From contig CAVRSD010000016.1 in assembly GCA_963723765.1 (NCBI GenBank), forward strand, positions 61,131 to 125,130: a stretch of DNA of 64,000 nt, written 5' to 3'. The DNA comes from DATBAX01 sp963723765. Lineage in GTDB: Bacteria; Acidobacteriota; Terriglobia; Terriglobales; Acidobacteriaceae. The translations under genes were made by a program, and so were the position numbers. Below, in pieces: positions 52,472 to 61,459 of the stretch (its first letter is position 1; each line of letters opens with the position of its first letter). The notes beneath the pieces were generated by a model. That model searched no databases and was not told the origin of the DNA. It was given only the letters and a program-made list of their open reading frames with translations.

Positions 52472-53474
52472 CTTCGCTTTCCGCTCCGAGGGTGATTTTC
52501 CCTTCCGCTTCCAGTTTGCGGGCTACAGCCACGGCCTCCTGTTGGGCTTTGGAAACATCGCGCGAGCGCACCGGGCCCATGACTTCCATATCTTCTTTCA
52601 GCATTTCCACGGCCCGCGAGGACATCGATTTGAAGATGTAGTTCTTCAATTCTTCGGTAGCGCCGCGCAGGGCCATGGCGAGAGTTTTCTTTTCCAGTTG
52701 TCCCAGTAATTCGCGGATGCCGGCTTCTGGGACGCCCAGCAGGTCCTGAAAAGTGAACATTAAATTGCGGATGCCTAACGCCACTTTGGGATCGTCCTTC
52801 TCGATAGTTTCTAAAATCACCTTGGCTTGCATAGGGTCCATCCGGTTGAGGAGATCCGCGACCCCTTGGAACCCGGCATAGGAGCGGCGATGCTGCTCTC
52901 CCAACGCTTCCAGCCGTTTGTGCAGTGCCAGGTAAACTTTCTTGGCAATCTCCGGAGAAAACTGACGGAGCTGCGCCATGCGTTTGACGGCTTCCGAGCG
53001 CAGCGTTTCCGGCAGGCGCATCAGTAGTTCGGAAGCATGCTGCGAATTGAGGTGGGCCAGGATCAGGGCAATGGTCTGGGAATGCTCACCTTCCAGGAAC
53101 TTGGCCAGTTGTTGGGGATCGGATTTCTGCAGCGCGTCCAGATTGCTGGAGCTCTTTTCCGCAGCATAGGAAACTGACTTCAACAGTTGCCGCGCGCCCT
53201 CATCACCGAAAGCTTTTACTAGGAGTTTCTGCGCGTAATCCGCGCCGCCCTGCGCCAGATAGTCCTGAGTAATGTCCAGGCGGTGATATTCCTCGAGCAC
53301 CGCCAGCGCCGTCTTCGGATCGATGGCTTGAAGTTCCGCGATTGCCTGCGTCAACTGCTCGAGGTCTTCCTGCGGAAGGTGACGATAAATCTGGCTGGCG
53401 ATCTCTTCCCCCAGGAGCACGAGAAGGATCGCAGCCTTGCGTACTCCCTTCGGCGGGGTCTCGGTAGGGCTCAT
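52455..53474 (-). CDS. fliG: Flagellar motor switch protein FliG
   Basis: A 339-residue rotor protein. Armadillo-like domains: RKAAILLVLLGEEIASQIYRHL, then FLEGEHSQTIALILAHLNSQHASELLMRLPE (the EHPQ-type motif as EHSQ) and VSDLLNRMDPMQAK-like ADLLNRMDPMQAKVILETIE. The C-terminal torque helix includes FTFQDLLGVPEAGIRELLGQL and MALRGATEELKNYIFKSMSSRA. It transmits torque from MotA and binds FliM. Its ATG overlaps the fliF stop. Confidence 0.95.
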   Translation of the reverse strand: MSPTETPPKGVRKAAILLVLLGEEIASQIYRHLPQEDLEQLTQAIAELQAIDPKTALAVLEEYHRLDITQDYLAQGGADYAQKLLVKAFGDEGARQLLKSVSYAAEKSSSNLDALQKSDPQQLAKFLEGEHSQTIALILAHLNSQHASELLMRLPETLRSEAVKRMAQLRQFSPEIAKKVYLALHKRLEALGEQHRRSYAGFQGVADLLNRMDPMQAKVILETIEKDDPKVALGIRNLMFTFQDLLGVPEAGIRELLGQLEKKTLAMALRGATEELKNYIFKSMSSRAVEMLKEDMEVMGPVRSRDVSKAQQEAVAVARKLEAEGKITLGAESEDEYVV

Positions 53475-55084
53475 TCTTTACTGCCCTCCCGAATCCAGCT
53501 CTGCACCACTCGACTGGCAGCAGCTGGTTCACCTTTCACTTTTTCAGTGAGCTGTTTTTTCAAAGCAGTAGTGCGTTTGGATTGCTCGGTCCCTTCCGGT
53601 AATTCGATCTCCACCTCGGGCGGGGGCGCCGCTCGCGCATATTCCTTGGCCTTGGTTACCACCCGCGTGGGCAATTCCCGAAAGGAGAGGAGAACTTGTT
53701 TTTTGACGGGACGCAGTATCGTGAAATAGACAATCAAAAACAATGACGCGATTCCGAGATAACGCCACAGACCCGACCATTGCATCACCATCTCGCGTGT
53801 TCTATCCAGCTTGGTGGGGGCCATGGGTGTTTCCACCGGAGGCTGTTCCTCGAACGACAAATTTTGTACCGTTAACATGTCTCCACGCGATGTCTCCAAA
53901 CCGATGGCCGCTCCCGAGAGTTGTTCGATCTGCTTCAATTCGTCTGCGGTGCGTTTGCGGTGAGTTGTGGTCTTCTTGCCATCTTTTTCGGTCACGCTGG
54001 CTGCGTCGTCCACTAACACTGCCGCCGCGATACGCTTGATCCTGCCCGGAGGCTGCGTAGTGTGACGTACGCTCTTGCTGACCGCAAAAGTCGAGCTTTC
54101 AGAAGTTGAAGATTGAGTCTCTGCAGTCGTGGTGGCAGTGGCCGGAACTGCCGCTCCCGGAATATTGCTGGTTGTGCCCGGAACTCCGGCGGGTCCGCCA
54201 CCTCCCGCGTTTTCTGTCGACTTCTGTTGAGAGAGGGTCGCCGTGGTCTTTGGGTCGTAAAGTTCCTCGGTATTTTCGCTGGTGCTGGTGTCATACTCTA
54301 CATGCACGCTGGCCCGCACGTGCTCTGCGCCGACCACGGGTTCCAAAGTATGAACCAGGGTCTTGGCCAATTCTTCATCCAGATCGTAGGTCGCTGGCTC
54401 GCCCGGGCCACGGGCATGCAGCAAGGGCATGTTGCTATCGGCATCCACTACCGTCACATTTTCCGGACGTAAGCGGTCAACAGCACTGGCAACCAATTGA
54501 GGAATCGCCAACTGCGCCTGTTCGGAAAGCCGACCGCCGCGAGTTTTGAGAATTACCGCTGCCTTGGCTTCGCTCGCCTGCTCGCTATACAACGATTCGC
54601 TGGGAAGCACCAGGTGGACCCGCACTGCCTCCACTTCGCTCAGCGTCTGCAACGTGCGTTCCAGTTCGCCCTCCAACGCTCGTTGATAATTCACTTTCTC
54701 CGTGAAGTCCGATCCTGCCCAGTTCGGTGTATCGAACAATTCAAAACCCAGACGAGCATTGCGAGGCAAGCCCTGTGACGCAGTTTCGAGCCGGCTGGCG
54801 TCGAGCAGGTCCACGGGTACCAGCAAGCTGGTCCCATCGGGGGAGATTTCATAGGAAATATTCTTCGCGGCCAAGCGGCCGCCTAACGCCTGCGCGTCGG
54901 CGGGTTTCAGACCCGAATAAAGCGTGGCGTACTTGGGTTTATCAATCAGCCCGGCAAACAACCAGAGCGTGATCCCCAGCACCACCGCTCCGCCGGCGAG
55001 CCAGGCACGCTGGCTCGTTGTGAGTCCGCGCAGCAACTCGCCAGCCTGGTGCAGCGCCTGGCCGAATGATTTCGGTCCATCCAA
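53471..55084 (-). CDS. fliF: Flagellar MS-ring protein FliF
   Basis: A 537-residue MS-ring protein. It starts at TTG 55,084 with AGGAG five bases upstream, followed by MDGPKSFGQ-type sequence and the first membrane helix LAGGAVVLGITLWLFAGL. The ring-building motifs YATLYSGLKPADAQALGGRL, YEISPDGTSLLVPVDLLDASRL, QRALEGELERTLQTL and the second helix SGLWRYLGIASLFLIVYFTIL are clear. The C-terminal tail binds FliG. It follows fliE by 20 bp. Confidence 0.94.
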   Translation of the reverse strand: MDGPKSFGQALHQAGELLRGLTTSQRAWLAGGAVVLGITLWLFAGLIDKPKYATLYSGLKPADAQALGGRLAAKNISYEISPDGTSLLVPVDLLDASRLETASQGLPRNARLGFELFDTPNWAGSDFTEKVNYQRALEGELERTLQTLSEVEAVRVHLVLPSESLYSEQASEAKAAVILKTRGGRLSEQAQLAIPQLVASAVDRLRPENVTVVDADSNMPLLHARGPGEPATYDLDEELAKTLVHTLEPVVGAEHVRASVHVEYDTSTSENTEELYDPKTTATLSQQKSTENAGGGGPAGVPGTTSNIPGAAVPATATTTAETQSSTSESSTFAVSKSVRHTTQPPGRIKRIAAAVLVDDAASVTEKDGKKTTTHRKRTADELKQIEQLSGAAIGLETSRGDMLTVQNLSFEEQPPVETPMAPTKLDRTREMVMQWSGLWRYLGIASLFLIVYFTILRPVKKQVLLSFRELPTRVVTKAKEYARAAPPPEVEIELPEGTEQSKRTTALKKQLTEKVKGEPAAASRVVQSWIREGSKE

Positions 55085-55104
55085 CGCAGTCTCCTAGCCG
55101 GCTC

Positions 55105-55401
55105 TCAGAATTGCATGCGCGAAATTTCCTGATATGCGGCGACAATCTTGTTGCGTACCTGCATCATGAGCTGGAAGGAGAGATCGGCTTTTTCGACGGC
55201 GATCATGGCGCTATGCACGTCCATGCCGCTGCCGTCGAGCAGAGCCGCGACTTTGTTGTCCGCCCCGCCCTGCAACTGCTCCGCCTGGTCCATGGCCCCG
55301 CGCAGCGTTTCCTGAAACCCCCATTCGCGGGGTGTGGTACTCGCCGAAGGGGACAAGGTTTCGGCGGGAACAATGCGCAAGTTCGAAACTGGTGTGGTCA
55401 T
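55105..55401 (-). CDS. fliE: Flagellar hook-basal body complex protein FliE
   Basis: A 98-residue FliE. The family C-terminal block SGMDVHSAMIAVEKADLSFQLMMQVRNKIVAAYQEISRMQF (in two parts) is essentially complete and ends exactly as in other FliE. It joins the MS ring to the rod. GAGGGA precedes the ATG by ~7 bases. Confidence 0.93.
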   Translation of the reverse strand: MTTPVSNLRIVPAETLSPSASTTPREWGFQETLRGAMDQAEQLQGGADNKVAALLDGSGMDVHSAMIAVEKADLSFQLMMQVRNKIVAAYQEISRMQF

Positions 55402-55426
55402 GATTTTGTCCCTCTGTTGGTACGGG

Positions 55427-55867
55427 TCAGCGTAGGATATCGAGCGATTGCTGGATCATCGCCTTGGCCGCCTGCACGGCGGATTCATTCAGTCCGTATG
55501 CCCGCACCGCACCCAATAGGTCCGCCATCTCGGCCGTGGGATCGATGGCGGGATACGCGACGTATCCCTTGGCGTCCGCATCGGGATGTCCGGGCTGGTA
55601 ACGTTGCATGGGCGGGGTCGCATCCGCGATGACCTGTTCTACCCTCACTCCCCGCGCCGCTGCGCTCGACGGAGAGAAGCCCGCCAGCAGTGCGGGAAAC
55701 TGGTTGGGACGTTGGGCATGAAATACCACCACTTGCCGCCGGTAAGGTCCGCCTTCGGCAGTATGCGTGGTCTCGGCGTTCGCCATGTTGCTGACCACGA
55801 CCTCTGCCCGCTGCCGCTCTGCAGTAAGCGCGGACCCACTGATTTCAAGCATGCCGAACAAGTTCAT
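55427..55867 (-). CDS. flgC: Flagellar proximal rod protein FlgC
   Basis: A 146-residue rod subunit. LFGMLEISGSALTAERQRAE, VVVSNMANAETT, YRRQVVVFHAQ and AYPAIDPTAEMADLLGAVRAYGLNESAVQAAKAM (in pieces) match the FlgC signature; the central GHPDADAKGYVAYPA block (family YDPGHPDADENGYV) is diagnostic. Its ATG overlaps the flgB stop. Confidence 0.94.
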   Translation of the reverse strand: MNLFGMLEISGSALTAERQRAEVVVSNMANAETTHTAEGGPYRRQVVVFHAQRPNQFPALLAGFSPSSAAARGVRVEQVIADATPPMQRYQPGHPDADAKGYVAYPAIDPTAEMADLLGAVRAYGLNESAVQAAKAMIQQSLDILR

Positions 55868-56226
55868 GACGAACTCCCTTCATGGATGGCGCTTAATAAA
55901 GTATGGAATTGGTCGCGCAGTAGTTGTATGCCGGTGTTAAAACCGAGTTGGGTCTCAGCCAGCAACAGCCCTTCACGTTCCAGGCTCACGTCATTGCCGT
56001 CGGGACGAACCGACAATCCGGGTACGTGTCGGACCATCGGAGAAAACCCCGCGTATTGAAATTCGTCGTTGCTCCGTTCCAGTTCCTGGCGAAAATTGAT
56101 GTCCAGAGAGTGATAGCCTGGCGTGTCAATGTTAGCCATGTTCGAAGCAATCAATTTGCTGCGGAAGGCGTTCAGGTCAAGGTAATGTTCGAGTCTGCCG
56201 ATCATGGGGGAATTAATCATGCTCAT
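55864..56226 (-). CDS. flgB: Flagellar proximal rod protein FlgB
   Basis: A 120-residue rod subunit. LEHYLDLNAFRSKLIASNMANIDTPGYHSLD, then VRPDGNDVSLEREGLLLAETQLGF, follow the family pattern (ANxANADTPGYKA and GNxVxxExE). The ribosome binding site GAGGAAG lies upstream of ATG. It is the first structural gene after the sigma-54 regulator with only 12 bp between them, so flgB-flgC-fliE-fliF-fliG-fliH-fliI-fliJ are probably co-transcribed with the regulators or from a promoter inside them. Confidence 0.92.
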   Translation of the reverse strand: MSMINSPMIGRLEHYLDLNAFRSKLIASNMANIDTPGYHSLDINFRQELERSNDEFQYAGFSPMVRHVPGLSVRPDGNDVSLEREGLLLAETQLGFNTGIQLLRDQFHTLLSAIHEGSSS

Positions 56227-56238
56227 AGCTTTTCTTCC

Positions 56239-57738
56239 TCATAGTTTCTCGTCATAGGTTCTCCTCGAAGGCAGGCCGTATTCACGGATTTTGTTGCGGA
56301 CGGTGCGCAAACTTACTCCCAACATCTCAGCTGCACGTGAGCGATTTCCCCCGGTGGCATCGAGTGTGACGAGAAGCAAGCGCTTTTCCATGGCCACCAA
56401 CGAAACTCCCGGACGCACGTGGTCTTTTACGGAGAAATCGGAGCAAGAATCAGAAGACAAATCGCCGGAAAATGCTGCGCGCGTGACGAGGTTGCTAGGC
56501 GGACTCAACTCCAATGGTTCCAACACATCAACATCGATTTCGCCCTGTGATAACGCCACTGCGCGCCGCATGAGGTTCGCCAGTTCCCGTACGTTACCCG
56601 GCCAGGAGTGTTGCTGAATCCGCGCCCGAAACTCAGGCGTCAAACCGCGAACCACATTTGCCGGAGAATAAAGCCGGGCGAAATGTTCCGCCAGTTCAGG
56701 GATGTCCTCCGGCCGTTCGCGCAGCGCCGGGAGGGTCAACGGAATCACATTCAACCGGTAATAAAGGTCCGCGCGGAAATGGCGATCTTTGACCATGGCT
56801 TCCAGCGGGCAATTGGTGGTAGCGATGACGCGGATGTCCACCTTCACGTTGCGACTGTCTCCCAGGCGATCAAATTCACGCTCTTGTAAAACACGCAGCA
56901 GCTTGGGTTGCAAAGCCAGTGGCATTTCGCCAATTTCATCCAGCAGCAAAGTTCCCTGGTGGGCGCGTTCGAACTTACCCGCTTGGGCAGTCACCGCCCC
57001 GGTGAACGCCCCCTTGGCATGCCCAAACAGTTCACTCTCCAGTAGCGCTTCCGGAAATGCAGCACAGTTCACCGCAACAAAGGGACGGTCGCGGCGGGAA
57101 CTGAGGCGATGAATCATGCGTGCCAGCAGCTCCTTCCCAGTGCCACTTTCGGCTTGAATCAGAATGTCCGCATCGCTATCCGCCACCTGCCGGGCGCGGC
57201 CCAAGGCTCGCAACAACGCCGGCGAATGTCCTACGAGTGTGTTGTCGTTGACTCGAGGAAAGGAGCGCGCAGGCCTTGGGAATTCTGCGTTGCGCTTCAG
57301 GACCCGTTGTACCGCTAGTTCGAGTTGTTCGAAGGACACCGGCTTGACCAGATAGTCGCAGGCGCCATTCTTCATGGCCGTGACCGCATCGGGTACGCTG
57401 CCAAAAGCAGTCAAAAGAATCACTGCAGTATGCGGCGACAGGGCGCGAATTTCACGCATGACGGCAAAACCGTCGCCATCGGGCATACGCATGTCGGTAA
57501 CAATCAGAGGATGTTGCCGGCGCCGGAACTTGGCCAGGGCTTCGGTGATTCCAGAGGCCGTATCGACTTGCCAACCGCTGCGCAGAAAGCTGGTTTCGAG
57601 CGCGGTGCGCATTCCGGGTTCGTCATCTACTACCAGTACCTGGTTTACGGGAACAGGATGGATTGGCCCAGGCCTCGGCGAAAAATATTCGAGCGGAGAC
57701 AGCACCACATCTGAATGGTCAAGCAAAGGTATTGGCAT
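56239..57738 (-). CDS. Sigma-54-dependent flagellar response regulator (FlrC/NtrC type)
   Basis: About 499 residues from ATG 57,738. The receiver domain (~32-150) has VLVVDDEPGMRTALET, the acceptor aspartate in PLIVTDMRMPDGDGF and the lysine in DYLVKPVSFEQLE. The AAA+ domain (~170-400) has Walker A ILIQAESGTGKELLARMIH, the sigma-54 contact loop GAFTGAVTAQAGKFERA and R-finger region NVRELANLM. The Fis-type HTH lies at the end (RSRAAEMLGVSLRTVRNKIREYGL). It probably activates sigma-54 genes such as flgF. It is coupled to its kinase gene upstream. Confidence 0.92.
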   Translation of the reverse strand: MPIPLLDHSDVVLSPLEYFSPRPGPIHPVPVNQVLVVDDEPGMRTALETSFLRSGWQVDTASGITEALAKFRRRQHPLIVTDMRMPDGDGFAVMREIRALSPHTAVILLTAFGSVPDAVTAMKNGACDYLVKPVSFEQLELAVQRVLKRNAEFPRPARSFPRVNDNTLVGHSPALLRALGRARQVADSDADILIQAESGTGKELLARMIHRLSSRRDRPFVAVNCAAFPEALLESELFGHAKGAFTGAVTAQAGKFERAHQGTLLLDEIGEMPLALQPKLLRVLQEREFDRLGDSRNVKVDIRVIATTNCPLEAMVKDRHFRADLYYRLNVIPLTLPALRERPEDIPELAEHFARLYSPANVVRGLTPEFRARIQQHSWPGNVRELANLMRRAVALSQGEIDVDVLEPLELSPPSNLVTRAAFSGDLSSDSCSDFSVKDHVRPGVSLVAMEKRLLLVTLDATGGNRSRAAEMLGVSLRTVRNKIREYGLPSRRTYDEKL

Positions 57739-57743
57739 CTCAC

Positions 57744-59012
57744 TCAATGGCTGCCTCCGGGCAAAGGAAACTCGAGTTCAAAAGTGGTGCCGCTGCCGGG
57801 ATGACTCTCAGGCGTGATGCTGCCGCCGTGCTGCTCCATGATGGTCTTGCACACCGCCAAACCCAGGCCGGCGCTTCCCGGCCGGGTACTGAACCCCAAG
57901 TCGAAGATGCGATTCAGATCCTCCTCCGCAATACCGGGGCCGGTATCTGCGATGGTCACGGCAGCGATAAGTTGGTCACACAAGTAACGCACCTCACCTG
58001 AGACTTTCAGCATGCCGCCACCTGGCATGGAGTGAAAGGCGTTGAGTGCCAGATTGAGTACCACCTGCTCCAGTCGATGCCGGTCCGCCGCGACCATAAC
58101 GCCATCGAGTTCGTGGACCAACTCCATGCGCACCTGTGCCTGTTGCGCCATGGGTCGCAAAAACTCCTCCAAAGAGTGCAGCAGCTGTCCCAGATCGGTG
58201 GGCGTGAGATCCGGCGGAGGCTGGGTGTGAAAATGCAAAACGTTATTGACCGTGCCTGCCAAAGTGCGAAGTCCAGCTTGCAGATGCTCCACCCACTGCC
58301 GTTCTTCCGTCTCTAGTTCTGATTTAGCCAGCAGGCCGGCGAACAGCTCCATGCTACCCAGGGGATTACGGATTTCGTGGGCCAATAACGCTGACATCTC
58401 TGCCAGGGCCTGACGCCGGCGCAAGCATTCATGTTCCTGTTCCAATCGCTTGGCCTCGCTGAGGTCGCGAAGAATAAAGATGGAACTCCCGCCATCACTA
58501 GTTCCCAATTGAACACAACGAATTGCGATCCAGCTGAAGGCCCCGGTATCGCATTGGTACTCGCGCTCCCCAGTGGTGGCAAGCGTGCGCTGGAGCAGTG
58601 TCCGTGTGCCTTCCGGAACCTGTGCGACGTGTTTGAGAGTCACGGTCACTCCGATGCCAAGCAGACGCCGGGATTCGGGGTTAGCGATCGAAATCAAACC
58701 ATCAGCTTCGCTCACCAGTACGCCGCAGGGAAGGCCTTCAACAATGCGGTTCAGATGCTGCCGTATGCGCTGGTTTTCTTGCAGGCTCTGGGCCAGATCG
58801 TGGTTGGTCTCCTCCAGTTCATGGCGCAGCCGGGATAGTTCCATTTGCAACTGGGTATAAGTATGTTCCAGCGATGATGCCACTTCAGTAAATGAAGCGA
58901 ATGCATGCGCCAGAGAATGTTTGTCCAAAGCAACCGCGGAAGTTTTGGGGTCGGCAGCGTAACCCAGCGATGACGAGGATGACGATAAGGATGGACTCGA
59001 CATACGCAACAT
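57744..59012 (-). CDS. PAS-domain sensor histidine kinase (FlrB/NtrB-like)
   Basis: About 422 residues; ATG 59,012 (or 59,003) is chosen since the longer frame overlaps the next gene. No membrane segment. Order: coiled coil (TYTQLQMELSRLRHELEETN), PAS domain (IVEGLPCGVLVSEADGLISIANPESRRLLG), phosphoacceptor His in ALLAHEIRNPLGSMELFAGLL, N box LNLALNAFHSM, G1 ADTGPGIAEED and G2 GSAGLGLAVCKTIMEQHGG. It is soluble and very likely phosphorylates the regulator encoded next to it. Its stop overlaps the next gene's frame by a few bases. Confidence 0.9.
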   Translation of the reverse strand: MLRMSSPSLSSSSSSLGYAADPKTSAVALDKHSLAHAFASFTEVASSLEHTYTQLQMELSRLRHELEETNHDLAQSLQENQRIRQHLNRIVEGLPCGVLVSEADGLISIANPESRRLLGIGVTVTLKHVAQVPEGTRTLLQRTLATTGEREYQCDTGAFSWIAIRCVQLGTSDGGSSIFILRDLSEAKRLEQEHECLRRRQALAEMSALLAHEIRNPLGSMELFAGLLAKSELETEERQWVEHLQAGLRTLAGTVNNVLHFHTQPPPDLTPTDLGQLLHSLEEFLRPMAQQAQVRMELVHELDGVMVAADRHRLEQVVLNLALNAFHSMPGGGMLKVSGEVRYLCDQLIAAVTIADTGPGIAEEDLNRIFDLGFSTRPGSAGLGLAVCKTIMEQHGGSITPESHPGSGTTFELEFPLPGGSH

Positions 59013-59061
59013 CCATGTGCAAGGGGGGTGCCAGCGCGCCGTTTGGCGCCTAAGATTTCTC

Positions 59062-60306
59062 TCAGAGTGGTCTGCGGGTGGGCAATTTTTCCCCACTAAG
59101 GTCTCTACGGCCCGCGGCGGAGAAAGAAAGATGTTGAGGAAGGATCGTGTTTGCACCGTCGGCCATGATGGATGCGCGTTCGATCACTTGTTGCAACTCG
59201 CGCACATTGCCGCACCAGGAATGCAATTGCAAGAGGGCCAGTATGTCCAGATTTAAGACCGGCGCGGGGAGATGGTTCGCCAGCGCGATCAAACTCAAGA
59301 AGTGCGCGGCCAGCAGAGGAATGTCCCCCGTACGTTCATCCAACGACGGTAACTCCAGGGGGAATGCTGAAAGCCGGTAATAGAGATCGTCGCGGAAAGT
59401 CCCTTCCTCGACGCGCCGTGCCAGGTCTCGATTGGTGGCGGCGACCACGCGAACATCGACGTGCAGCGCCTCCGAACTCCCCAAGCGCTGTACTTCTTTC
59501 TGGTCGAGGAAGCGTAACAACTTGGCCTGGAGGTTGAGGGGCAGCTCGCCCACTTCGTCGAGAAATAACGTGCCACCCTGCGCTGCTTGGATGCGCCCCA
59601 AATATGCCTGCACTGCTCCAGTAAATGCACCACGCACATGCCCGAAGAGCTCCGACTCCAGTAGTGCTTCCGGGATGGCCGCGCAGTTTACCACCACAAA
59701 GGAATGCTTTCTGCGAGGACTAAGTTCGTGTACGGCCCGCGCCACCAGTTCTTTTCCCGTTCCCGTCGGCCCCAGGATGAGTACCGTGGTATTGCGGGGC
59801 GCGACCAGACGGCCCAATCGGTAGAGGTGATTCATGACCTCCGAGTGACCGATCATTCCCGGCAGCGGGATGACGATGGCTTCCGGTTCTGGCTGGTCCT
59901 GCAGTTCATCCGGCAATAGATAGGGTCCGACCACGTTCTTGGGTGGAGCGGATGAAGATGATTTGGACCACTCGGTCCATGCCTTCGAATGACCTTGGCC
60001 CGCTGGAGACGCTGCAGATGCAGGCTTAGCTTCTGCTTCGAGCAGCACCACTTCGACGCCGGGAAAGCGATGTCGAATGATTTGCACTAATTCTTCGACT
60101 GCAAGATCGGGCAGCTCACGATCCAGAAACACAATGTTCCAATCGCCCGTCTCCAGCTTGACGAGAGCTTCGGCTCCGCCAAAAACCTGCTGCACAGGGC
60201 TTCTGCGGTCCTCGAAGCCGCGTAAGAACCGTTGTCGAAGCGAAGGATCGGCACTGGCCAACAGGACTCCACCGGGGGGAGGCCCAAGCATTGCGGCGGT
60301 TGTCAT
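59062..60306 (-). CDS. FleQ-like sigma-54 activator without a DNA-binding domain
   Basis: A 414-residue protein. The N-terminal receiver-like domain (~12-90) is degenerate: VLLASADPSLRQR has lost the usual acidic pair, though an aspartate is kept in VFLDRELPD. The AAA+ domain (~150-385) is complete: LGPTGTGKELVARAVHELSP, GHVRGAFTGAVQAYLG (GAFTGA sigma-54 loop), AATNRDLARRVEEGTFRDDLYYRL and SWCGNVRELQQVIERA. The protein ends 28 residues after LPQHLSF with no Fis helix-turn-helix. It resembles FleQ/FlrA in the pseudo-receiver and FlgR of Helicobacter in lacking a DNA-binding domain. It probably heads the regulator operon. Confidence 0.88.
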   Translation of the reverse strand: MTTAAMLGPPPGGVLLASADPSLRQRFLRGFEDRRSPVQQVFGGAEALVKLETGDWNIVFLDRELPDLAVEELVQIIRHRFPGVEVVLLEAEAKPASAASPAGQGHSKAWTEWSKSSSSAPPKNVVGPYLLPDELQDQPEPEAIVIPLPGMIGHSEVMNHLYRLGRLVAPRNTTVLILGPTGTGKELVARAVHELSPRRKHSFVVVNCAAIPEALLESELFGHVRGAFTGAVQAYLGRIQAAQGGTLFLDEVGELPLNLQAKLLRFLDQKEVQRLGSSEALHVDVRVVAATNRDLARRVEEGTFRDDLYYRLSAFPLELPSLDERTGDIPLLAAHFLSLIALANHLPAPVLNLDILALLQLHSWCGNVRELQQVIERASIMADGANTILPQHLSFSAAGRRDLSGEKLPTRRPL

Positions 60307-60463
60307 GGAATGATTTGATTCTGCCTGGATTAAATCGTGATTAAAGGAAGATTAGAAATTTCTATTTCCGGCAAATCATTTCCCATTTATATGGGGAGAC
60401 GCGGAAACGGGAAAGGCTTGCCTGGTGTGATGAGGCTGAGATTTTCATTTGTGCCGGCGCCGC

Positions 60464-61153
60464 TCATGGTCCCGGTGCTTCCGATCGGCTGCTGAGCTCG
60501 TAGCCTACCCCTCGTACCGTATGGATCAGCGGCTTCCCAAATCCATCATCGACTTTGCGCCGGAGGTAATTCACATAAACGTCAACCACGTTCGTGCAGG
60601 TATCGAAGGAGAGATTCCAGACGTGCTCGATAATCATGGGACGACTGATTCTGCGCCCGGCATTGCGCATCAGGTATTCGAGCAGGGCGAATTCTTTGGA
60701 AGTCAGCTCGATGCGCCTGCCGGCTCGTTCTACTCTCCGTTCGACCCGGTCAAGTTTGAGATTGTCCACGGTCAATGTCGATTCCGCGGGGAGATGGCTG
60801 CGCCGTAAGAGCGCCCGGATGCGCGCCGACAGTTCAGTGAACGAGAAAGGTTTACCCATGTAGTCGTCCGCTCCCAGGTCCAGGCATTCCACCCGGTCTT
60901 CCACCCGGTTTCGTCCCGTGAGCACCAGAATGGGCATGCTGGGCTTGCGGGTACGGAGGTAGCGAAGAATCGAAATTCCGTCCAGGTGCGGAAGGTTGAG
61001 ATCGAGTATAAGCAGGTCATAATCAAATTCGCCAGCCATGGCTCGCACCTGTTCGCCGTCCCCTGAAATATCCACTGCATAGTGTTCAGCTTCCAGGCCT
61101 TTTTTCACAAAGCTGGCGAGCGCCGGGTCATCTTCCGCAATTAATACACGCAT
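60464..61153 (-). CDS. OmpR-family winged-helix response regulator
   Basis: A 229-residue regulator. The receiver (1-~120) has VLIAEDDPALASFVKKGLEAE, acceptor aspartate in DLLILDLNLPHLDGISILRYL, threonine region VLTGRNRVEDRVECLDLGADDYMG and lysine in MGKPFSFTELSARIRALLRR. The winged helix (~130-225) has ELTSKEFALLEYLMRNAGRRISR and NVVDVYVNYLRRKVDDGFG. No partner kinase lies next to it. It may or may not belong to the flagellar regulon. Between it and the FleQ-like gene (60,307-60,463) lie a perfect 10-bp palindrome AGAAATTTCT (60,354-60,363) and a CCCAT/ATGGG hairpin (60,382-60,395), possible operator or terminator elements. Confidence 0.92.
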   Translation of the reverse strand: MRVLIAEDDPALASFVKKGLEAEHYAVDISGDGEQVRAMAGEFDYDLLILDLNLPHLDGISILRYLRTRKPSMPILVLTGRNRVEDRVECLDLGADDYMGKPFSFTELSARIRALLRRSHLPAESTLTVDNLKLDRVERRVERAGRRIELTSKEFALLEYLMRNAGRRISRPMIIEHVWNLSFDTCTNVVDVYVNYLRRKVDDGFGKPLIHTVRGVGYELSSRSEAPGP

Positions 61154-61459
61154 GAGTTTTGTCTAATGGGACACTTTGATTGTAGGCAGGAATGTGCTCG
61201 CAGCGAATCATGGATGGCATACACGAAGGTGATGGGTCGCCAAAATCGGGAAGGATACTGAAACGGGAAAAGGTGAAGAGTGTCCTCTGACGTCCCAAGG
61301 CCCCCGCGCGCGGAAGACTTCACATGGCTCGAATAATATCTAGGAACCTACACCGCTACTCGCTCGCGCATCCCGCCAACGGGGATAATCGTCAAAGCCA
61401 ATAGCAAGCCGAAGGACAGGGATATGCCTGCCTCGGGCTGAGAAAGGACCGCTTTCCAA
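61154..61459. other. Gap with a possible orphan PEP-CTERM tail on the minus strand
   Basis: No gene is apparent in this 306-bp stretch. Minus-strand translation of about 61,348-61,443 reads LSQPEAGISLSFGLLLALTI, then ...VGGMRERVAV and a stop: a PE motif, a hydrophobic stretch and an RER end, as in PEP-CTERM sorting tails. No parent protein precedes it, because upstream the frame runs antisense into the GGDEF gene. This could be the end of a truncated neighbour fused here by misassembly, or a coincidence. Confidence 0.35.
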
